A stretch of 64,000 bases of DNA from JADCGM01 sp943370355 (GTDB lineage: Bacteria > Pseudomonadota > Alphaproteobacteria > Sphingomonadales > Sphingomonadaceae), in contig CALRQP020000007.1 of NCBI GenBank assembly GCA_943370355.1, forward strand, positions 73,644 to 137,643, read 5' to 3'. Shown here in pieces: positions 51,103 through 57,558 of this stretch (the first letter of the stretch is position 1; every line of letters starts with the position of its first letter). The notes below the pieces were generated by a model that saw nothing but the letters and a program-made list of their open reading frames with translations, had not been told where the DNA came from and ran no database searches. Both the position numbers and the translations under genes were made by a program.

Positions 51103-51570
51103 ATGACCGTGAGCCACCTCGTCCGCGCCGCGCTATTCGTCCGCGATATCGAGCGGGCCGCTGCCTTCTACGAGGGCGTGCTCGGGCTGACGGTGACCTA
51201 TTGGCAGGGCGACCTTGCCCATCCTGCGGCGCTGGCCCTGGTCGGGGCGCGGCCGGACCAGACGCTCCGTGCGCGGATCGTGCAGGTGCCGGGGCCGAGC
51301 TTCGGCATGATCGGCTTGTTCGAGCTGACCCCGCCGCCGCCGGCCGTGCTCAAGCGCGAGGATGGGGTCAGCCTTGGGGAGGCGGTGCTGGTGTTCTACG
51401 CCGCCAATCTCGATCCGATCGTCGCGCAACTGGAAGCGGGCGGCCACCGCATCCTCTGCCCGCCGACATATCTACAGGTGACGCCCGAACGCGGCCAGCG
51501 CGAGATGACCTGCGCCGATCCTGACGGCTTCCTCGTCAACCTCATCGAGCGCGAGGATCGGCTGGCTTAG
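51103..51570 (+). CDS. VOC family (glyoxalase-like) protein
   Basis: 155 residues with two VOC modules: VRAALFVRDIERAAAFYEGVLGL and VFYAANLDPIVAQLEAGGHRI, ending CADPDGFLVNLIERED. The methylmalonyl-CoA epimerase signature is not clear, although divergence from the mutase makes that idea tempting. ATG 51103 chosen by homology and a GAAGGGG ribosome site. Tail overlaps the convergent GlxA-type regulator by 4 bases. Confidence 0.87.
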   Translation: MTVSHLVRAALFVRDIERAAAFYEGVLGLTVTYWQGDLAHPAALALVGARPDQTLRARIVQVPGPSFGMIGLFELTPPPPAVLKREDGVSLGEAVLVFYAANLDPIVAQLEAGGHRILCPPTYLQVTPERGQREMTCADPDGFLVNLIEREDRLA

Positions 51571-52529
51571 GCGGCCTTCCTGACCGCTACCGCCGCATAG
51601 GCGGCAGGGCTGATCCCGAAGGTCTTCCCGAAGGCGCGCGCCAGCCGTTCGGACGAGCCGAATCCCGAGTCCGCTGCGGCGCGCTGGGGTGTCATCCCGG
51701 CGTCGAGCAGTGCGCGGGCGCGGTCGAGGCGCAGGCGGGCGACGAAGGCGGCAGGCGTCTGGCCGGTGGCCTCGGCGAAGCGGCGGTGGAAATTGCGCAC
51801 CGACTGGTTGGCGCGCGCCGCGAGCACCTCGATGTCGAGCGGCTCTGCCAGATGGTCCTGCATCCAGTCGATCAGCGCCGCATAGCCGCTGTCGAGCGCG
51901 GCGCTCTGCGCTTCGAGGAGTGCGCTGAACTGCGACTGGTGGCCCGACCGGCGGCCGTGCAGCACGAGGCGGCGGGCGATAGCCGTGGCAACAGCGGCAC
52001 CATGGTCGCGTTCGACGAGTGCGAGGCTCATGTCGATGCCAGTCGTGATCCCTGCCGAGGTCCACAGCCGGCCATCCTCGACGTAGAGCGCATCGGCATC
52101 GACCGACAGTTGCGGGTAACGGCGCGCGAGTTCGTCGCTGCCCTGCCAATGCGTGGCGACGCGGCGGCCATCGGCGAGGCCCCATGCGGCGAGCAGGAAG
52201 GCACCGGTGCAGACCGAGCCGTAACGTTCGGCGGTCGCGGCAACGGCGGTGGTCCAGTCGCGCAGGCCGGTATCGCGGACCGTTGCGCGCAACCCGGCGG
52301 TGTCGCCGCCAGCGATCAGCAGCAAGTCTGCGCTCGCGGGATCGATTTTGGAGGCGGGGCAGGTCTTGAGCGAGACGCCACAGCTCGATCGGACCTCCGA
52401 GTCCGCAGCTGCGACTGTGACGCGGTACGCACCCGCCACCGCTTCTGCAGCCGCGCCGAACACCGACGCCGGGCCAGCCACATCAAGAAGCTGGACACCA
52501 TCGAAGGCGAGGAGGACGACGTGGCGCAT
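51567..52529 (-). CDS. GlxA-family transcriptional regulator (DJ-1/PfpI + AraC)
   Basis: 320 residues. The N-terminal DJ-1/PfpI-like domain (about 1-190) has GSVCTGAFLLAAWGL, with the cysteine nucleophile position kept. The C-terminal AraC/XylS helix-turn-helix pair (about 225-315) has PLDIEVLAARANQSVRNFHRRF and RAAADSGFGSSERLARAF. The divergent target is probably the 52591-53645 pair, itself including a DJ-1/PfpI protein. A dyad lies in the shared promoter. Confidence 0.92.
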   Translation of the reverse strand: MRHVVLLAFDGVQLLDVAGPASVFGAAAEAVAGAYRVTVAAADSEVRSSCGVSLKTCPASKIDPASADLLLIAGGDTAGLRATVRDTGLRDWTTAVAATAERYGSVCTGAFLLAAWGLADGRRVATHWQGSDELARRYPQLSVDADALYVEDGRLWTSAGITTGIDMSLALVERDHGAAVATAIARRLVLHGRRSGHQSQFSALLEAQSAALDSGYAALIDWMQDHLAEPLDIEVLAARANQSVRNFHRRFAEATGQTPAAFVARLRLDRARALLDAGMTPQRAAADSGFGSSERLARAFGKTFGISPAAYAAVAVRKAA

Positions 52530-52530
52530 T

Positions 52531-52563
52531 GGCAGATATTACATGATCATTGTCATTTCTGCC
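52531..52563. promoter_or_regulatory. Dyad in the GlxA-regulator/membrane-protein divergent promoter
   Basis: GGCAGA-N21-TCTGCC with a central ATGATCAT palindrome, starting two bases upstream of the regulator ATG. Symmetry and position suggest an operator for the divergent regulator. The inner and outer symmetry centres differ by half a base. Confidence 0.45.
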
Positions 52564-52590
52564 ACGGCAAATTTGGACTAACCGATCGTT

Positions 52591-52965
52591 ATGACCTGGC
52601 TCATCCCCGCAATTCTCTGCCTTGCCGGCATCGTGAATCTGATGCCGGTGACGGGCGTCCTGTCGGGGCCACGCGTCGCGGCGCTTTATGGTGTGACGGT
52701 GGACAGCCCCGATCTCGCGATCCTGATGCGCCACCGCGCGGTGCTGTTCGCGATCGTTGGCAGCTTGCTGATCGCTGCGGCCGTCGAGCCGCGGCTGCGC
52801 TCAGTCGCCATCTTCGCCGGACTGGTCAGCATGGTCTCGTTCATTGCGCTTGCGCTCATCGAGGGCGGCTACAACCGCCAGATTGCGACCGTAGTCCGGG
52901 TGGACGTCGTCGCATCCACTTTTCTTCTCATTGCCGCCGTACTTCACTGGAAAGGCCTGCCATGA
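52591..52965 (+). CDS. Small membrane protein, 124 aa
   Basis: Four hydrophobic helices: WLIPAILCLAGIVNLMPVTG, then LMRHRAVLFAIVGSLLIAAA, IFAGLVSMVSFIALALI and VVRVDVVASTFLLIAAVLHW. The LMRHRAVLF segment is typical of a small uncharacterised membrane family. Its stop overlaps the start of the DJ-1/PfpI gene (ATGA). Function unknown; divergent from the GlxA regulator. Confidence 0.82.
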   Translation: MTWLIPAILCLAGIVNLMPVTGVLSGPRVAALYGVTVDSPDLAILMRHRAVLFAIVGSLLIAAAVEPRLRSVAIFAGLVSMVSFIALALIEGGYNRQIATVVRVDVVASTFLLIAAVLHWKGLP

Positions 52966-53645
52966 CCAAACCCTTCCGCATCGGTTTCCTGCTCTATCCG
53001 AACGTGACCCAGCTCGACATGACCGGCCCGGCGCAGGTGCTGCACCGCATGCCCGGCGCCGAAGTTTTCTACGTCTGGAAGACCATTGAGCCGGTCATGA
53101 GCGACTGCGAACTGGCGTTGATGCCGACCATCACGCTCGCCGACTGCCCGCAGCTCGATCTGGTGTGTGTGCCGGGCGGCTATGGCTGCACCGCGATGAT
53201 GGCCGATACCGAAGTCCTCGACTGGCTGCGCAGGCAAGCAGCGGGCGCGCAGCTGATGACGAGCGTCTGCACCGGTTCGCTGGTGCTCGCAGCTGCGGGC
53301 CTGCTCAAGGGTTACAAGGCCGGCTGCCATTGGGCCTGGGGCGAACATTTGGCGCTGTTCGGCGCGGAGTATGTGGCCGAACGCACCGTCATCGACCGCG
53401 ACCGGATCACGGCCGGGGGAGTCACTTCCGGCATCGACTTTGCCTTCCGCATCATGGCGCAATTGCACGGCCGCGATGTCGCCGAGATGATCCAGCTCGC
53501 TCTCGAATATGATCCGCAACCCTTGGGCGGCGGTACGCCCGCGACGGCGCGTCCGGAGATATTGAAGGCCGTGTATGCCGCGATGGATGCGCGCATGAAC
53601 GGCCGGGCGGAGGAAATCGCCGCAGCGGCGTCAGCCGGCGCATAG
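52962..53645 (+). CDS. DJ-1/PfpI family protein, isonitrile hydratase-like
   Basis: 227 residues. FRIGFLLYPNVTQLDMTGPAQVLHRMPGAEVF and LVCVPGGYGCTAMM lead to the nucleophile elbow MTSVCTGSLVLAAAGLL, the InhA/isonitrile hydratase-like arrangement. Such enzymes hydrate isonitriles to formamides; other DJ-1 proteins act on different electrophiles, so the substrate is open. Coupled to the membrane protein and probably controlled by the divergent regulator. Confidence 0.88.
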   Translation: MTKPFRIGFLLYPNVTQLDMTGPAQVLHRMPGAEVFYVWKTIEPVMSDCELALMPTITLADCPQLDLVCVPGGYGCTAMMADTEVLDWLRRQAAGAQLMTSVCTGSLVLAAAGLLKGYKAGCHWAWGEHLALFGAEYVAERTVIDRDRITAGGVTSGIDFAFRIMAQLHGRDVAEMIQLALEYDPQPLGGGTPATARPEILKAVYAAMDARMNGRAEEIAAAASAGA

Positions 53646-53672
53646 CTCCCTCCCTGCCGAGCAGGGAGGGAG
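53646..53672. repeat. Perfect 12-bp hairpin after the DJ-1/PfpI gene
   Basis: CTCCCTCCCTGC-CGA-GCAGGGAGGGAG begins one base after the stop codon. There is no downstream U-tract on the + strand (AAAAATGCC follows), so it is more like an extragenic palindromic unit than a standard terminator. Confidence 0.75.
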
Positions 53673-53762
53673 AAAAATGCCGGTATGTTACTCATCGATG
53701 TGCAGGATCTGTGCTCCCGCTCGCACGCGAGATCGGCTTATACCCGATCGCGGGAGGATCAG

Positions 53763-55817
53763 ATGGACCGACGGCAATTTCTGACGGGCGCTGCGTCGCT
53801 CGGCGTCTGCGGCATCTGGGCGGCGCGATCGGCGGCGGCACCGTCGCGCGTCGCGTGGCGCGAGGATCGCAAGCTCTATCCGCAGGGCGTCGCGTCGGGC
53901 GATCCGGATGAGCATAGCATCATGCTGTGGACGCGGCGGCCGTTCGATCAAGGCGAGTGGCATGCACTGACCGTCGAGGTCGCGCTCGACCCCGACTTCC
54001 GCCGCGTCGTCGCCAAGGCACAAGCACCAGTTCTGGCAGCAGCCGACTGGACCTGCCGCGCGCTGGTCGGCGGCCTCGCCCCTGCAACGGTCTATTTTTA
54101 CCGCTTCACCGACGACAGCGGCGCGGGCAGCCGCGTTGGCCGCACGATCACCGCGCCGCGCGCGAGCGATCCGCGCCCCGTCCGCTTCGCCTTCGTGTCG
54201 TGCAACAGCGTCAACGAGGGCGCGCAGAACGCCTACGCCCGGATGATCTGGGAAGATGGGCGCGCGCCGGCCGACCGCAAGCTCGGCTTCGTGCTCCACC
54301 TCGGCGATTTCATCTACGAGGTCGTCGAATATCCCGACGAGGTGCAGCACCGTTATGCGCGCACCGTCTACGACCTCGGCCGCATTCCCGATGGCCGCAA
54401 GGTCGGCAATTTCCATGTGCCGACCAACCTCGCCGGCTACCGCCATGTCTATCAGGCGCATATCAACGATCCCGACATCCAGGACGCGCGCGCGCATCTC
54501 CCGTTCGTCTGCATCGGCGACAATCACGAATTCTCGTGGCAGGGCTGGCAGAGCAACATCAAATATGGCGGCAAGGTCGAGCCCGCGCAGCCGCTGCGCG
54601 TCGCGGCCAATCAGGCGTGGTGGGAATATATCCCGTCGCGCGTCCGCAAGGCGTCGGGTGCCGGACTTGAGGAGTTCAGGCCGCCCACAGTGGTAAAAGC
54701 ACCGATCGAGACGTTCGACGATCATGGCTTCGCCACCGAGCCCAACAGCGTCACCGCCATCGGCAGCATGATCGCCTATCGCGCGCTGCGATACGGCAAG
54801 CATGTCGACCTGATCCTGACCGACCTGCACAGCTATAAGATGGCCGACCCGACCGATAGGCCCGAGGCCGCCGCGCTCGACTCGGGCGACTATCCGGTCT
54901 TGCCACAGGAGTGGATGGAAATCGTCGATGGTGGCCGCGACTATGCTGGAGGCAAGCCTCCCGCGACGATCGCGATCGGCGACAAAAGCATCCCCAATTT
55001 CCGCAAGGACGAGCCCCCCTACACCGCGCTCGGGCGCGAGCAGAAGGCATGGCTCAAGGACCGGCTGACCCGGTCGACCGCGACGTGGAAAATCTGGGGC
55101 GTGACCAATGGCACGCTCGACATGCGGACCGATCCGCAAAACCTGCCCGCGGGGATGCTGAAGGATAAATGGCCGGGCCAGGATTATGGCACCTTCGGCG
55201 GCGGCGATTTCAGCGGGGCGTTCGCCGAGCGCGCGGAAATCTACGACCTCGTGCGTGACCGCAAGCTGTCGGGCTTCGTCACCGTTTCGGGCGACCGTCA
55301 TAGCTTCTGGGCCGGCTACGCCGCGCCGAAGCTGCCGCCGGCCGGCTTCGATCCGGTCGGCCTGAGCTTCATCACCGGCTCCGTTTCCGCGCCGGGACTC
55401 GGGGAGGCCTGCGAGTATTTCAAGGAGTCGCCCACGCGCCCTCTCTATGTGCGCAAGGTCGAAGGCGCTGCGCCCGAGCATGTCATCAACCTCACGCTCA
55501 AACGCGGGGTGCGCGCGGCGCTCGAATATGCCGCGAGCGGCGACATCGAGAAAGCGCGGGCGCTGACCAATCCCGACAATGCGCCGCATGTGGCATTCGT
55601 CGACATGGCCGGGCACGGCTATACGGTGATCAGCGCTGGGCCGGACATGATCGACGGCGAGTTCGTCTGCATCGCCCGCCCGATCGCCCGCGCGACCACG
55701 CCCGATGGCGGACCCTTGCGCTACCGCGTGTCGCACCAGGCGAAGCTGTGGCAGCCGGGTACGCGACCGCAGCTTGAGCAAAAAATGCTCGAAGGCGAAG
55801 CCAAGCTGTCGGTTTGA
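53763..55817 (+). CDS. phoD: PhoD-type alkaline phosphatase (2)
   Basis: 684 residues with a Tat leader, MDRRQFLTGAASLGVCGIWA, behind a GGGAGGA ribosome site. PhoD N-terminal domain (about 45-140), then the catalytic domain with FVSCNSVNEGAQNAY, LHLGDFIYEVVE, CIGDNHEFSWQGW and VSGDRHSFWAGY. It is 150 residues longer than the copy at 33132, mostly by insertions, so the two are old paralogues. The stop codon lies within an FNR/FixK-like box that faces acsF. Confidence 0.94.
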   Translation: MDRRQFLTGAASLGVCGIWAARSAAAPSRVAWREDRKLYPQGVASGDPDEHSIMLWTRRPFDQGEWHALTVEVALDPDFRRVVAKAQAPVLAAADWTCRALVGGLAPATVYFYRFTDDSGAGSRVGRTITAPRASDPRPVRFAFVSCNSVNEGAQNAYARMIWEDGRAPADRKLGFVLHLGDFIYEVVEYPDEVQHRYARTVYDLGRIPDGRKVGNFHVPTNLAGYRHVYQAHINDPDIQDARAHLPFVCIGDNHEFSWQGWQSNIKYGGKVEPAQPLRVAANQAWWEYIPSRVRKASGAGLEEFRPPTVVKAPIETFDDHGFATEPNSVTAIGSMIAYRALRYGKHVDLILTDLHSYKMADPTDRPEAAALDSGDYPVLPQEWMEIVDGGRDYAGGKPPATIAIGDKSIPNFRKDEPPYTALGREQKAWLKDRLTRSTATWKIWGVTNGTLDMRTDPQNLPAGMLKDKWPGQDYGTFGGGDFSGAFAERAEIYDLVRDRKLSGFVTVSGDRHSFWAGYAAPKLPPAGFDPVGLSFITGSVSAPGLGEACEYFKESPTRPLYVRKVEGAAPEHVINLTLKRGVRAALEYAASGDIEKARALTNPDNAPHVAFVDMAGHGYTVISAGPDMIDGEFVCIARPIARATTPDGGPLRYRVSHQAKLWQPGTRPQLEQKMLEGEAKLSV

Positions 55818-55827
55818 TTTGGGTCAA
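55814..55827 (+). promoter_or_regulatory. FNR/FixK-type box upstream of acsF (9 of 10)
   Basis: TTGAT-TTGG-GTCAA departs from TTGAT-N4-ATCAA at a single base. Its centre is about 60 bases before the acsF ATG. With the box at -41.5 the transcript would begin near 55862, just before the ribosome site. It overlaps the phoD stop codon. Confidence 0.6.
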
Positions 55828-55852
55828 TGCCGCAGCGGCTTGCCCAGCCCAG

Positions 55853-55868
55853 ATTTGCTCGAGCAAAT
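55853..55868. promoter_or_regulatory. 16-bp perfect palindrome before acsF ribosome site
   Basis: ATTTGCTCGAGCAAAT directly precedes GGGGAGG of acsF and would span the predicted start of transcription. It could be a repressor site or an mRNA hairpin near the ribosome site. Confidence 0.45.
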
Positions 55869-55880
55869 GGGGAGGGGCCG

Positions 55881-56951
55881 ATGACCGCTGTTGCTGTGGG
55901 CGCAATGCCAACGACGGACCTGTTGAAGCGCCGGATCTCTGACGAGACGATCCTGTCGCCGCGCTTCTACACCACCGATTTCGCAGAGCTCGACCGGATC
56001 GATATCGAGCCGGTGCGCGCCGAGTGGGACGAGCTGCTCGGTGTCATGGAGGCCGACCCCAACCGGCTGCATTTCCGCCGCCAGCAATCCTTCGCCGGCA
56101 TCGTCGAGGCGTTGCCGCCCGATGTCCGCGACGAATTCGTCGATTTCATGCTGTCGTCGATGACCTCGGAATTTTCCGGCTGCATCTTCTATTCCGAGAT
56201 CGCGCGCCGGACGACCAATCCCGAGGTGCGGCGGCTGATGAAGCTGCTGACCCGCGACGAGAGCCGCCACGCCGGTTTCATCCGCGACAGCCTGAAGGAT
56301 GCGGGCCTGCCGATCGACCTGCGCTTCCTGACCAAGGCCAAATCCTATCACCACTTCCAGCCCAAATTCATCCTGTACGCGACCTATCTGTCCGAGAAGA
56401 TCGGCTATGCGCGCTACATTACGATCTGCCGCCATCTCGCCCGGCACCCCGAGCATAAATTCCATCCGCTGTTCGACCGGTTCGAGGAGTGGTGCAACGA
56501 CGAGTATCGCCACGGCGAAGCGATCGCGCTGCTGATCCGCGCCGATCCGAAACTCACGCGCGGGATCAACCGGCTGTGGATCCGCTTCTTCCTGATCTCG
56601 GTCTATGCGACGATGTACTGCCGCGACCATATGCGCCCGGCGCTGCACAAGGCGATGGGGCTCGATATCACCGACTATGACTATCAGGTGTTCGAGACCT
56701 GCACCGCGATCAGCCGGCAGGTGTTCCCGATCCTGCTCGACGCCGACAGCCCGCGCTTCCGCGCCGGCATGGAGGCGATGCGGCGCGCATCGGTGCGATT
56801 GGAGGCAGCGCGGAAGCTGAGTGGGATTCGGCGGACGGTCGGGCGGCTGACGGCAAGCGTTGCGGCGGGGTGGGCGTTCCTGCAACTGTTCCTGATCCCG
56901 GCGCGGGAGAATCCGCTTCCAAGGCGGGTACTCTCACCTGCGGTTTGGTGA
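55881..56951 (+). CDS. acsF: Aerobic Mg-protoporphyrin IX monomethyl ester cyclase
   Basis: 356 residues, diagnostic for AcsF, the O2-dependent di-iron enzyme that makes the isocyclic ring E of (bacterio)chlorophyll. It starts with LSPRFYTTDFAELDRIDIEP. Iron-ligand motifs are E97 (MTSEFSG), E127-x-x-H130 (RDESRHAGF) and E208-x-x-H211 (NDEYRHGEA). ATYLSEKIGYARYITICR and VYATMYCRDHMRP are also strongly AcsF-like. A GGGGAGG ribosome site precedes the ATG. No other bch, puf, puh or crt gene is present; neighbours are phoD and brnTA. hemA lies 7 kb downstream on the same strand. In photosynthesis clusters acsF and hemA are usually almost adjacent. Confidence 0.95.
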   Translation: MTAVAVGAMPTTDLLKRRISDETILSPRFYTTDFAELDRIDIEPVRAEWDELLGVMEADPNRLHFRRQQSFAGIVEALPPDVRDEFVDFMLSSMTSEFSGCIFYSEIARRTTNPEVRRLMKLLTRDESRHAGFIRDSLKDAGLPIDLRFLTKAKSYHHFQPKFILYATYLSEKIGYARYITICRHLARHPEHKFHPLFDRFEEWCNDEYRHGEAIALLIRADPKLTRGINRLWIRFFLISVYATMYCRDHMRPALHKAMGLDITDYDYQVFETCTAISRQVFPILLDADSPRFRAGMEAMRRASVRLEAARKLSGIRRTVGRLTASVAAGWAFLQLFLIPARENPLPRRVLSPAVW

Positions 56952-56970
56952 GGAGCGGTCGCGAGCAGCC

Positions 56971-57201
56971 CTAAATCTGTCCGTCCGCCGCGAGTTTGCC
57001 CAACAGGGCGTTGACGCGCGTCTGCCAGCCGGGGCCGGTGCCCCGCAAATGCTCGACGGTCTTGGCGTCGAGCCGGATCTTGACTTCGACTTTCGGCGAC
57101 TCCGACCTCGGACGGCCGCGCCGGGACGGCTGCATTCCCGCCATGAACCGCGCGTCCAGCGGCGGGTTGTCGTCGTGCTGTTCGGGATCAAATCTGGGCA
57201 T
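56971..57201 (-). CDS. brnA: BrnA-like antitoxin
   Basis: 76 residues. The C-terminal half has the ribbon-helix-helix-like pattern VEVKIRLDAKTVEHLRGTGPGWQTRVNALL typical of BrnA/DUF4415 antitoxins. The N-terminal part is polar, as expected for a toxin-wrapping segment. It follows brnT with a 14-base overlap. BrnA binds DNA and represses its own operon. Confidence 0.9.
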   Translation of the reverse strand: MPRFDPEQHDDNPPLDARFMAGMQPSRRGRPRSESPKVEVKIRLDAKTVEHLRGTGPGWQTRVNALLGKLAADGQI

Positions 57202-57478
57202 GATAGAATCTCATTTCGTGTTTCTCAGCCGGGCGCAGGCTGATGATGCGAACTGCGTCCTCGTGTGAGCCTTCCGTGAAAATCATCACGAACAGCCGAT
57301 CGCCGATCCGTCCGATCGCGACAAATCGCACCTCGCCGTAATCGAAACGATCATCTTCTCGTTCGAGCGCCGTTTCCCAATCGAAGTCGAAGGCTGCCTG
57401 CAGCGAGATGCCGTGCTTGGCGACATTGGCCTCGCCCTTCGCGGGATCGAACTCGATATCCACCAATATAATGTGCAC
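57188..57478 (-). CDS. brnT: BrnT-like ribonuclease toxin
   Basis: 96 residues from GTG. IEFDPAKGEANVAKHGISLQAAF is the BrnT signature, followed by RFVAIGRIGDRLFVMIFTE and the end VRIISLRPAEKHEMRFY. RelE-like fold; BrnT cleaves RNA and arrests growth until bound by BrnA. A CCCATT-A-AATGGG palindrome overlaps the start codon, a plausible BrnA operator. Divergent from polA. Confidence 0.92.
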   Translation of the reverse strand: MHIILVDIEFDPAKGEANVAKHGISLQAAFDFDWETALEREDDRFDYGEVRFVAIGRIGDRLFVMIFTEGSHEDAVRIISLRPAEKHEMRFYHAQI

Positions 57479-57490
57479 CCATTAAATGGG
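57478..57490. promoter_or_regulatory. Palindrome at brnT start, candidate BrnA operator
   Basis: CCCATT-A-AATGGG, 6-base arms around one base, in a locally AT-rich stretch. It touches the GTG start of brnT and lies about 70 bases before polA. Confidence 0.45.
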
Positions 57491-57558
57491 ATATGCAAGC
57501 GCCTCCGAAGGCGGCCAACGGCCTCGCATTGCCTTCCCTCCCTTGCTACATCCTCCCC

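Noticed and set aside
53646..53672. Hairpin after the DJ-1/PfpI gene as a rho-independent terminator
   Set aside because: The stem is perfect but no U-tract follows on the + strand; kept as a palindromic repeat unit.
53688..55781. 697-codon open frame opposite the second PhoD gene
   Set aside because: Antisense to a PhoD with intact motifs and a good ribosome site; no similarity to any family.
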